Source: Bacteroidota bacterium
GTDB taxonomy: Bacteria; Bacteroidota; Ignavibacteria; Ignavibacteriales; SURF-24
NCBI GenBank assembly: GCA_030706145.1
Contig: JAUZPB010000032.1
Location: 1 to 38,050 of the forward strand
Reading direction: 5' to 3'
DNA length: 38,050 bases
The position numbers were made by a program, and so were the translations under genes. The notes below the pieces were generated by a model. That model had not been told where the DNA came from. It worked only from the letters and a program-made list of their open reading frames with translations, and did no database searches. Of this stretch, positions 25,075 through 32,024 are shown in pieces; the stretch's first letter is position 1; each line of letters begins with the position of its first letter.

Positions 25075-25422
25075 ATGCCGGAATTCATTGTAAAATTCAT
25101 TATGCCGGATAATACCGTTAAACAGATCTCTGTTAACCAAATTGAGGATATTCTGGATGCAGCCTTGAATGCAGGTATTGAACTCCCTTATAGATGCCTT
25201 CAGGGCTGGTGCCTTTCTTGCGCTGCTAAAATCGTCTCTGGAGAAATTGATCAGAATGATTCAAAACGATTCTTTAAAGAAGACCGTGAAGATCACTTTG
25301 CGCTTATTTGCACTGGTAAGGCTAGGTCAGACCTTGTCTTAAAGACACACGCCAAAGATGAAATGAAGGCTTCTAGAAAGAAAAACCACCTCCCTTACCC
25401 AAAAGGCAATTGGGGTGATTAG
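25075..25422 (+). CDS. Plant-type [2Fe-2S] ferredoxin
   Basis: 115-residue electron carrier. Cluster ligands match the plant-type pattern C-x4-C-x2-C-x29-C: C41, C46 and C49 in YRCLQGWCLSC and C79 in ALICTGKA. The beta-grasp start (FIVKFIMPDNTVKQISV) and DILDAALNAGIELPY also fit. A basic C-terminal tail (about 95-115) is extra. It starts 15 bp after the DpsL stop without a strong ribosome site and is surely cotranscribed with it. The arrangement suggests it could donate electrons to reduce and release stored iron from the DpsL cage, as Bfd does for bacterioferritin (inference; Bfd itself is a different fold). Confidence 0.92.
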   Translation: MPEFIVKFIMPDNTVKQISVNQIEDILDAALNAGIELPYRCLQGWCLSCAAKIVSGEIDQNDSKRFFKEDREDHFALICTGKARSDLVLKTHAKDEMKASRKKNHLPYPKGNWGD

Positions 25423-25440
25423 AATTCTCCACTAATTGCC
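25405..25440. terminator. Inverted repeat between convergent ferredoxin and oxyR genes
   Basis: GGCAATT (25405-25411) pairs with AATTGCC (25434-25440), with GGGG/CTCC possibly extending the stem. It spans the ferredoxin stop codon and most of the 26-bp convergent gap. No T-run follows on either side, so it is a weak terminator candidate. Confidence 0.35.
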
Positions 25441-25448
25441 AGCACAGA

Positions 25449-26402
25449 CTATTCAACTATTAAACTGTTCTCCTTGCTCATTATTGTTTGGGCAATGGGA
25501 TTATCTGCAACTGCCTTTAATATCTCGGTTTCAAATGCATTTATAATATGCTTCTTTAAATAAGCTCTAAGGTAAACAAGACTTATTTCACGCTTTGGAA
25601 CTGGAGCTTCAAATTCTCTTAAGTATTTCATCTGCTCCTTATTCTCTATGTCTTTAGTAGCAAGATAGGGAAGCAGTGTCATTCCAAAGTTCTTTTCAAC
25701 AAGCTTTTTTAGCGTCTCAAGATTCCCGCCTTCAAACCTTAGGTTGAATTGATGCTTGTGTGAAGCATGATCCTTGCACAACTGCAGCGCATGCTCTCTG
25801 AAACAATGCCCTTCTTTTAAGAGCAGAATATCATTTACAGAAAGTTCACCTGCTGCAATTTTCTTCTTCTTGTATAATCTGTGCCCTGGTGGAACATAAG
25901 CAACAAAAGGCTCGTAATATAGCGGCTTTTCAATCAGATCGTTCTGATAAAGAGGAGTTGCCATTAAACCTACATCTATCTCTTCTTTCCTTAGCTTCTC
26001 TAGTATCTGATGGGTCTGTATCTCATCTATTACAAGATCTACTTTGGGATAATTCTCTAGAAATGATTCCAGAAATAATGGCAGCAGATATGGCGCTATT
26101 GTTGGAATTACTCCAACACGGAAAACTCCCGATATTTCTTTTGAATGTATACTGATTATATCATTAATTCGCGCTGTCTCCTGCAGTACTTTTCTTGCCT
26201 GCTCAATTACCGCTTTGCCTATGTCTGTAGGTGTAACAGGAAATTTGCTTCTGTCGAAGATCAGTATACCTAGCTCATCTTCTAGTTTTTGTACCTGCAT
26301 GCTTAATGTGGGCTGTGTAACAAAACATTTCTGCGCTGCAGTCGCAAAATGCCTGTAATTATCAACCGCTATTATGTACGATAGTTGAACAAGTGAAACC
26401 AT
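25449..26402 (-). CDS. oxyR: OxyR-type LysR-family peroxide sensor
   Basis: 317 residues. An N-terminal winged helix-turn-helix (about 1-60; HFATAAQKCFVTQPTLSMQVQKLEDELG) precedes a periplasmic-binding-fold effector domain. The segment LLLKEGHCFREHALQLC carries C200 and C209, with the same nine-residue separation as the redox cysteines C199 and C208 of E. coli OxyR, so it should sense H2O2 by disulfide formation. It is divergent from ahpC, with 239 bp between start codons holding a two-half-site OxyR-type operator. It probably activates ahpC and may repress itself. Other LysR regulators lack this cysteine pair, so the assignment is firm. Confidence 0.94.
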   Translation of the reverse strand: MVSLVQLSYIIAVDNYRHFATAAQKCFVTQPTLSMQVQKLEDELGILIFDRSKFPVTPTDIGKAVIEQARKVLQETARINDIISIHSKEISGVFRVGVIPTIAPYLLPLFLESFLENYPKVDLVIDEIQTHQILEKLRKEEIDVGLMATPLYQNDLIEKPLYYEPFVAYVPPGHRLYKKKKIAAGELSVNDILLLKEGHCFREHALQLCKDHASHKHQFNLRFEGGNLETLKKLVEKNFGMTLLPYLATKDIENKEQMKYLREFEAPVPKREISLVYLRAYLKKHIINAFETEILKAVADNPIAQTIMSKENSLIVE

Positions 26403-26523
26403 TAAAGTTTTAATCCCCTATGATTGTTTTTCATGGCCTGTGACCCTTGCCTATTTGTGGACCCCTTAACCGGTCAATGACAAAACCTTTCACATAGCCA
26501 GTACCCCCTGCTTATACTACGAT

Positions 26524-26559
26524 ATAGATTTTGTCTATGCAAATATAATTATTATCGAT
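26524..26559 (+). promoter_or_regulatory. OxyR operator upstream of ahpC
   Basis: ATAGATTTTGTCTAT (26524-26538) matches the OxyR half-site ATAG-N7-CTAT perfectly at the outer tetrads. Six bases later ATAATTATTATCGAT (26545-26559) is a second, weaker match with the inner T and A in place. The consensus spacer is 7 bp; here it is 6, giving a 21-bp period. It ends exactly where the ahpC -35 box begins. Confidence 0.8.
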
Positions 26560-26588
26560 TTGATTTATCAAGTCCCAGGGCATATTTT
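26560..26588 (+). promoter_or_regulatory. ahpC promoter
   Basis: TTGATT (26560-26565), 17 bp, TATTTT (26583-26588). The -35 abuts the OxyR operator, the geometry expected for direct activation through RNA polymerase contacts. The start site would be near 26595, about 47 nt before the ahpC ATG. Confidence 0.65.
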
Positions 26589-26641
26589 AACATAAAAATT
26601 CTAAAAGACATTTATACAATAAAAACTAAAAGAGGTAAATC

Positions 26642-27184
26642 ATGTTAACAGTTGGTCAAAAATTCCCTGAATTCAAAAAGAAAGCAGTTGTTTCAATCGA
26701 AAAAGGTAAGGAATTTCAGGATATTTCTTCGGATGACTATAAAAATGAAGGTAAGTGGCTTGTAATGTTTTGGTATCCAAAGGATTTTACTTTTGTCTGC
26801 CCAACAGAAATTGCAGAATTTAACAAAAACTATGAGGAGTTTCGTGATAGGGATGCCCATCTGGTTGCCGCTTCAACCGACTCTGAATTTGTTCACCTGG
26901 CCTGGAGAAAACATCATGATGACCTGAGCGCTCTTAAATTCCCTATGCTGGCCGATACCTCTAAGTCTTTAGCTGAAGAACTTGGAATTCTGGAGAAAGA
27001 GGAAAAAATTGCCTACAGAGCAACTTTTATAGTTGACCCTCATGGGATTATCAGATTTGTTTCTGTAAATGACTTAAGTGTCGGTAGAAACGTTAAGGAA
27101 GTACTTCGTGTTCTTGACGCTCTTCAGACCGATGAGCTTTGCCCTTGTAACTGGCAGAAAGGACAGGAAACTCTCAAAGTTTAA
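26642..27184 (+). CDS. ahpC: Alkyl hydroperoxide reductase / 2-Cys peroxiredoxin
   Basis: 180 residues; reduces H2O2 and organic peroxides in the cytoplasm. The peroxidatic Cys is C53 in PKDFTFVCPTE, matching the P-x3-T-x2-C motif. Near the C-terminus LCPCNW has C167 and C169 as candidate resolving residues, the arrangement seen in AhpC proteins that work with AhpD rather than AhpF. GAGG precedes the ATG. It is divergent from oxyR with an operator between, and an AhpD-like gene follows 111 bp downstream, after a terminator hairpin. No AhpF gene is in the window. Confidence 0.95.
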   Translation: MLTVGQKFPEFKKKAVVSIEKGKEFQDISSDDYKNEGKWLVMFWYPKDFTFVCPTEIAEFNKNYEEFRDRDAHLVAASTDSEFVHLAWRKHHDDLSALKFPMLADTSKSLAEELGILEKEEKIAYRATFIVDPHGIIRFVSVNDLSVGRNVKEVLRVLDALQTDELCPCNWQKGQETLKV

Positions 27185-27201
27185 TGCTTAACTTAAGGCT
27201 G

Positions 27202-27230
27202 AAAGGGGCTTTTTTTATTGCCCCTTTTTC
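27202..27230 (+). terminator. Terminator between ahpC and ahpD
   Basis: AAAGGGGC (27202-27209) pairs with GCCCCTTT (27220-27227) around a T-rich loop, then TTC. It should reduce transcription into the ahpD gene or allow separate control. Confidence 0.8.
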
Positions 27231-27295
27231 CTAACCTAAGTGCTTTTGAACAAAATGAACAATTTGTATTTCACTAACTAATCTATAGAAAAATT

Positions 27296-27877
27296 ATGGC
27301 TTTACAGGAAACTAAAATCGATCTGCTTAAGGATCTGAAAATTGAGGAAGTACCAGAATTTATTTCACTCGATGCGATGTCTATAGGTGAAACAAGATAT
27401 CTTAAAGATCTAAGAATAAATCTTAAAAATACTCTGGCTTCGGAGAACCTTTCTGCAAAGGAAGCTTACCTTCTTGCCCTTGCTGTTGCCGTAAATGAAA
27501 AAAATCGCATTCTTATCGGCTCTTTTACGGAACTTGCAAAAGAAAATGGCGCAACAGAGGCCGAAATTGCAGAAACTCATGCCTGCTCTTCAATGCTGGC
27601 TGTAAATAATGTCTTTTACCGCTTTCGACACTTTGCTAAAAGCGAGACTTATAACAATATGCCTGCAGGCATTAAAATGAATGTAATGATGAACCCTGTG
27701 CTGGGTAAGGAATTCTTCGAACTTCTTAGCCTTGCCGTTTCTGCTGTAAATGGATGTGAAACTTGTGTGGGATCCCATGAGTCTTCCCTTAGAAAGCTTG
27801 GGACTTCGGAATCTAGAATATTTGATTCGATTAGATTGGCCTCTGTTGTAAGAGGACTCTCAATTGCAATTTATTAA
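27296..27877 (+). CDS. ahpD: AhpD-like alkylhydroperoxidase / AhpC reductant
   Basis: 193 residues of the carboxymuconolactone decarboxylase / AhpD fold. The active site NGCETCVGSHE gives C154 and C157 (CxxC) and H161; E142, twelve residues before the first Cys, fits the proton-relay Glu of M. tuberculosis AhpD. In that system AhpD, recharged through lipoylated dehydrogenase subunits, reduces AhpC (established for mycobacteria; inferred here). It starts 111 bp after ahpC without a strong ribosome site. Because a terminator separates the two, it may be expressed partly by readthrough or have its own promoter; no clear one is seen. Confidence 0.92.
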   Translation: MALQETKIDLLKDLKIEEVPEFISLDAMSIGETRYLKDLRINLKNTLASENLSAKEAYLLALAVAVNEKNRILIGSFTELAKENGATEAEIAETHACSSMLAVNNVFYRFRHFAKSETYNNMPAGIKMNVMMNPVLGKEFFELLSLAVSAVNGCETCVGSHESSLRKLGTSESRIFDSIRLASVVRGLSIAIY

Positions 27878-27918
27878 AAACTGTTCTCCTAAAATAACAC
27901 GCGTAACCCCTTATTGGT

Positions 27919-27981
27919 TGAGGCTAAGATAAAAAGAGAGCTCTTTTTTTTGCTCTTGTGACCCAAAATATCTTTGCCTCA
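27919..27981. terminator. Bidirectional terminator between ahpD and the small secreted-protein gene
   Basis: TGAGGCTAAGATA (27919-27931) pairs with TATCTTTGCCTCA (27969-27981) at 12 of 13 positions. Inside lies a second hairpin, GAGAGC/GCTCTT, around a run of T residues. It fills the convergent gap, so it can serve both strands. Confidence 0.75.
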
Positions 27982-27986
27982 GCCTT

Positions 27987-28289
27987 TTATTTTATTAATG
28001 GCTCGTACTTATATTCACTCCGCTTTTTCCATGTGACAACTGGCCTTTTTTCATAGGCAACGTCTCTTTTGTATACTATCCCATCTTTGTAGAAATTCTT
28101 CATCACTGCTACCTGTTTGTATCTTACAGTTGGTGTATAATAGGTCGTTATTGTCTGCAGATATCCATTTACAACAGATTTACTTATTGTCTTATAAGGC
28201 TTTGGTGTTCCCGGGTATAGAGCAATAAACGGAATAAATAAAAGTAAGAATACTATCTTCAACTGCTTTATTCTAAAATTACTGTGCAT
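27987..28289 (-). CDS. Small secreted or membrane-anchored basic protein, unknown
   Basis: 100 residues, not recognised. A hydrophobic segment (about 11-25, IVFLLLFIPFIALYPG) looks like a signal peptide or anchor. The rest is Tyr/Lys-rich and strongly basic (TTYYTPTVRYKQVAVMKNFY, RDVAYEKRPVVTWKKRSEYKY), with a beta-hairpin-like alternation. No Shine-Dalgarno is present before the ATG at 28287-28289. Coding status is supported by the signal-like start, a sensible residue composition and a terminator at its 3' end. It is convergent with ahpD and divergent from the glycan operon. Confidence 0.6.
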   Translation of the reverse strand: MHSNFRIKQLKIVFLLLFIPFIALYPGTPKPYKTISKSVVNGYLQTITTYYTPTVRYKQVAVMKNFYKDGIVYKRDVAYEKRPVVTWKKRSEYKYEPLIK

Positions 28290-28485
28290 AAAAATATTAT
28301 CTGTAAAGTTTTTCTGTTTTATAGCAACATTTTATTTTTCTGACATCTTTTGGTCTACTAATTACAAAGTTCTTAAATACATGCAAATATAAACAAAGAG
28401 ATCTCATTAATACAATTGCTTATGTCATTACAGTATCTCTCTGTAATATCACAAAGTGTGCCAGAGGTAAGTAGGCTTTTTTATT

Positions 28486-28530
28486 GTACTTGACTAACTA
28501 GGCCAAAATGTCTACAATGTTAGTAAGTAC
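28486..28530 (+). promoter_or_regulatory. Promoter of the glycan operon with an overlapping inverted repeat
   Basis: TTGACT (28490-28495), exactly 17 bp, TACAAT (28513-28518): a near-consensus vegetative promoter with transcription starting near 28525. GTACTTGACTAAC (28486-28498) is the inverted partner of GTTAGTAAGTAC (28519-28530), with one base deleted. One arm covers the -35 box and the other the start site, a layout that suits a repressor. Another inverted repeat, ATTACAG/CTGTAAT (28427-28433 and 28441-28447), lies about 45 bp upstream. Confidence 0.7.
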
Positions 28531-28602
28531 ATAGGTTAAGAAAAAAGAGAATCTCCCTTTTGTACTCTCGGGTCGCCTTCCGGTAAAATATTGCTCTTAT
28601 AC

Positions 28603-28662
28603 ATGCTGTGTTAAAACTTAAGCTAAAGCTTAAAGCCAGCGGACTATCTAAACACACAGCAT
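28603..28662 (+). promoter_or_regulatory. Nested stem-loop in the glycan-operon leader
   Basis: ATGCTGTG (28603-28610) pairs with CACAGCAT (28655-28662). Within it TTAAGCT (28618-28624) pairs perfectly with AGCTTAA (28627-28633), though a 2-nt loop means that stem would open slightly. It sits in a leader of about 197 nt before the first gene. No riboswitch class or JUMPstart/ops element is recognised. The remainder of the 432-bp gap (28290-28721) holds the promoter and no open reading frame of note. Confidence 0.5.
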
Positions 28663-28721
28663 TCCAGTTGCTTCTTTATTTGCAAGATTTTTTTTGAAAT
28701 GAAAAGAATGGGTAAAGTATA

Positions 28722-29870
28722 ATGGCTAAAAATATATTAATAACCGGAGGAGCGGGATTTATTGGCTCCCACCTTTGTGATGAGCTCATAGATCATGGAT
28801 ATTATGTCAGAGTAATCGATAACCTCTCTCCTCAGGTACACCCGGTTAATACTTCAAGATCTAATAGCGAAGGACAAAGAACCGAACCACCCGAATATCT
28901 TAATCATAAGGCTGACTTTATCTATGGTGATGTTCGGGACCCTATGATTCTAAATCAGGCTCTAAAAGGTATTGATGCAGTCTTCCATTTTGCAGCTGCC
29001 GTTGGCGTAGGGCAAAGTATGTATGAAATTGAAAAATACACAAGTATAAATAACATTGGCACAGCTATTCTGCTTGAATTGCTTACTAAAAAACCCATAG
29101 AAAAACTTATCGTTGCCTCGAGTATGAGTATTTATGGTGAAGGACTATATCAGTCCTCACAGGGCAAGATATTCTCCGGAGTGCAAAGGTCCTTAGAACA
29201 GCTTAAAGTTGGCAAATGGGAATTATTTGATAAAAATGGAGAATTGTTAAAACCTGTTCCTACAAATGAAAGAAAAAGACCTGCCTTAAGTTCTGTATAT
29301 GCCTTGTCTAAATATGACCAGGAAAGAATGTCTCTTATGATTGGTCAAGCTTATAATATTCCAACCGTTGCCCTTAGATTTTTTAATGTCTTCGGTACAC
29401 GCCAGGCCCTTTCAAATCCATATACGGGCGTACTTGCAATATTTGGCTCACGATACCTCAATAATAAACCTCCTGTCATTTTTGAAGATGGAAAACAGAT
29501 GCGCGATTTTGTAAGCGTTTACGATATTGCCCAGGCTTGCAGACTGGCTCTACAGGTAGATAAGGCAAAAGGACATGTATTTAACGTTGGAAGCGGCCAC
29601 CCAGTTACAATACTTGAAATTGCAGATAAAATGGCTTCCGTAATGGATAAGTCTGATATTAAACCAATCATCAAGGGAAAATACCGCGTCGGGGATATTA
29701 GACACTGTTTTGCTGATATTAGCCTGGCTAGGCGAATTTTGGGCTACGAACCAAAAGTTTCTTTGGAACAGGGACTAACTGAGATATCTGAATGGCTCAA
29801 AGGGCAAATGGCCGAAGATATGGTCGATGCAGCTAACTCAGAACTTGATAGCAGAGGACTGACGATATGA
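28722..29870 (+). CDS. NAD-dependent sugar-nucleotide epimerase/dehydratase (extended SDR)
   Basis: 382 residues of the UDP-glucose 4-epimerase / dTDP-glucose dehydratase superfamily. The NAD-binding GGAGFIGSHL (9-18) is followed by VIDNLSPQVHP. The catalytic tyrosine and lysine are Y193 and K197 in YALSKYDQE, and ASSMSIYGEG supplies the serine. RFFNVFGTRQALSNPYTGV and FEDGKQMRDFVSVYD are substrate-domain motifs typical of 4-epimerases. It probably interconverts or modifies a nucleotide sugar for the following transferases; the exact sugar cannot be told. It is the first gene of the operon, and its TGA overlaps the next ATG. Confidence 0.92.
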   Translation: MAKNILITGGAGFIGSHLCDELIDHGYYVRVIDNLSPQVHPVNTSRSNSEGQRTEPPEYLNHKADFIYGDVRDPMILNQALKGIDAVFHFAAAVGVGQSMYEIEKYTSINNIGTAILLELLTKKPIEKLIVASSMSIYGEGLYQSSQGKIFSGVQRSLEQLKVGKWELFDKNGELLKPVPTNERKRPALSSVYALSKYDQERMSLMIGQAYNIPTVALRFFNVFGTRQALSNPYTGVLAIFGSRYLNNKPPVIFEDGKQMRDFVSVYDIAQACRLALQVDKAKGHVFNVGSGHPVTILEIADKMASVMDKSDIKPIIKGKYRVGDIRHCFADISLARRILGYEPKVSLEQGLTEISEWLKGQMAEDMVDAANSELDSRGLTI

Positions 29871-31999
29871 ATAGATCTAAAAGTACTTCAATTGGATTTA
29901 TTTCCAGAAAGAAAAAGCCTTTCAGAATTGGTATCGTTGAATGGTTTAGAATTGGTGAGGAACAAAGAGTTAAGAATATCCTTTCGGATCTGAAGACCTT
30001 AGGTATTACTAATATGCGCACTGGATTTTCATGGACTGAATGGTCGACTAAAGAAGGACAGGAATGGTATAATTGGCTTATTCCTCAGTTGGCTATGAAG
30101 GTTAATATTCTTCCTTGTTTTACTTATACTCCTCCTCAACTTGGAATTGAGACAAAAGTATCCTCCCCGCCTCGTAACCCAAAGGACTATACTGCTTTTA
30201 TAGAAGATGTAATGAAACGTTTCGGTCAGTATTTCCAATGGGTTGAACTATGGAATGAACCTAATAACCTAAATGACTGGGATTGGAGACTCGATCCCTC
30301 ATGGGAAGTATTCTCTGAAATGATTAAATATGCTTCTCAGTGGCTTAAGTCTAAAGAATATAGAACCGTCCTTGGCGGAATGTCTCCAATTGACCCGAAC
30401 TGGATTGAACTTCTTTGCAACCGCAAAACTCTTGATAATATTGATGCCGTTGGTATTCATGGCTTCCCGGGTACTTGGGAATTTGACTGGAGCGAATGGC
30501 CCGTTGCTGTCTCTAAGGTGCGCGAGGCCTTAAACCGTCATAATATAAATCCTGAGATCTGGATTACTGCTTCTGGCTATTCTACATGGCGGCATGACGA
30601 ATTCAGGCAGCTGAAGAATTTTGCAAAATTCCTTGAAGCTCCTGTACAAAGAGCATATTGGTACTCGGCGCAGGATCTTCACCCGGACCTTCCTTTCCAG
30701 GAGGTATTTCATGGTGATGAAAGACATTATCATTTCGGCCTCAAATATGCAGATGGAAGACCAAAGATCCTCTTTCGCGTCTGGGCTAAAGAAGGTCTTC
30801 AGGGCGTACTTAATATGGCAAAGTTTGGAGGTATTAACTCTGAAAATTCATCTGAATCTCCAAAGGCAAAATTGATTAGTGTAAAAAAGAATAACTCATC
30901 TGATCACCAAAGACAGATTATACGCCATAGTATCCAGATCATTGAAAAACCAGTTCTAATTACTGGCGGAGCCGGGTTCATTGGAACTAATCTTGCTCAT
31001 AGACTTTTATCTTCAGGCAAATCTGTCATTATCTTTGATAACCTCTCTAGACCGGGTGTGGAGGAAAATCTTCAGTGGCTTTTGGATAATTATGGCGATC
31101 ACGTTCAGGTCAAAGTAGCTGACATACGCAATCCCTATACTGTTAAAGAGGCCGTCCAGCAATCTGGCAGAATATATCACCTTGCCGCTCAGGTAGCAGT
31201 TACTACAAGCTTAGATAGCCCGGTTAACGATTTCGAAATTAATGTCCAGGGAACTATTAATGTGCTTGAAGCCGTCCGCTCAATAAAAGAACCTATTCCA
31301 CTTCTTCTTACTTCGACAAACAAGGTCTATGGAGAACTTCCTGATATGCAGATGGCGAAAAATTCTTCACGCTATGAACCTGTTGACTTTTTCTTAAGAC
31401 ATAATGGAATTAGCGAGAAACGCTCTCTCGATTTTCATAGCCCCTATGGCTGCTCAAAAGGAGCTGCGGATCAGTATGTAATTGACTATGCAAGGATCTA
31501 TGATATGCCTAACCTGGTCTTTCGCATGAGCTGTATTTATGGACCTCATCAGTTCGGTACAGAGGATCAGGGCTGGGTTGCTTTCTTCCTGATAAAGGCT
31601 TTGCAGAATGAACCTATCACAATCTTCGGTGATGGTTATCAGGTAAGAGATATACTTTTTGTTGAGGATCTGGTCGAGGCTCTCATCTCTGCTCACGAAA
31701 ATATTTCCTTTACACGCGGCAACGCATTTAACATTGGTGGGGGACCGCAGAATACTGTAAGCTTGCTCGAGGTTCTTGAAGTAATCGAAGAACTGATTGG
31801 TAGAGGTCTAAATGTGTCTTTTGCCCCGTGGCGTCAGGGTGACCAAAAATATTATGTGTCAGATACATCAAAGTTTAATATGATGACGGCCTGGTCACCT
31901 AAGACAAGCGCACTTGATGGAATTGAAAAGCTCTACCGCTGGCTTCTTAAGTCAAGAAGGCAATCGGCACTTTCTGATAAGGTTAGGCTAAGAGGTTAA
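29867..31999 (+). CDS. Fusion of glycosidase-like TIM barrel and CDP-paratose 2-epimerase-like SDR
   Basis: 710 residues in two parts. Residues about 18-330 look like a clan-A glycoside-hydrolase barrel (GH39-like): GITNMRTGFSWTEWS, then VELWNEPNN with the acid/base E131. Where the nucleophile Glu is expected (IT-E-x-GYST), the protein reads ITASGYSTW, with Ala235; the barrel may be non-hydrolytic or use another residue. Residues about 360-700 are a complete SDR: LITGGAGFIGTNL, STNKVYGELP, Y527 and K531 in SPYGCSKGAADQY, and MSCIYGPHQFGTEDQGW. These motifs are closest to CDP-paratose (tyvelose) 2-epimerases. The gene overlaps its upstream neighbour by ATGA, with GAGG before the start. The frame is continuous across the junction, so the fusion is real in this sequence. 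Confidence 0.88.
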   Translation: MNRSKSTSIGFISRKKKPFRIGIVEWFRIGEEQRVKNILSDLKTLGITNMRTGFSWTEWSTKEGQEWYNWLIPQLAMKVNILPCFTYTPPQLGIETKVSSPPRNPKDYTAFIEDVMKRFGQYFQWVELWNEPNNLNDWDWRLDPSWEVFSEMIKYASQWLKSKEYRTVLGGMSPIDPNWIELLCNRKTLDNIDAVGIHGFPGTWEFDWSEWPVAVSKVREALNRHNINPEIWITASGYSTWRHDEFRQLKNFAKFLEAPVQRAYWYSAQDLHPDLPFQEVFHGDERHYHFGLKYADGRPKILFRVWAKEGLQGVLNMAKFGGINSENSSESPKAKLISVKKNNSSDHQRQIIRHSIQIIEKPVLITGGAGFIGTNLAHRLLSSGKSVIIFDNLSRPGVEENLQWLLDNYGDHVQVKVADIRNPYTVKEAVQQSGRIYHLAAQVAVTTSLDSPVNDFEINVQGTINVLEAVRSIKEPIPLLLTSTNKVYGELPDMQMAKNSSRYEPVDFFLRHNGISEKRSLDFHSPYGCSKGAADQYVIDYARIYDMPNLVFRMSCIYGPHQFGTEDQGWVAFFLIKALQNEPITIFGDGYQVRDILFVEDLVEALISAHENISFTRGNAFNIGGGPQNTVSLLEVLEVIEELIGRGLNVSFAPWRQGDQKYYVSDTSKFNMMTAWSPKTSALDGIEKLYRWLLKSRRQSALSDKVRLRG

Positions 32000-32024
32000 T
32001 CTTTTTTATAAAAAAAGGGTTACT

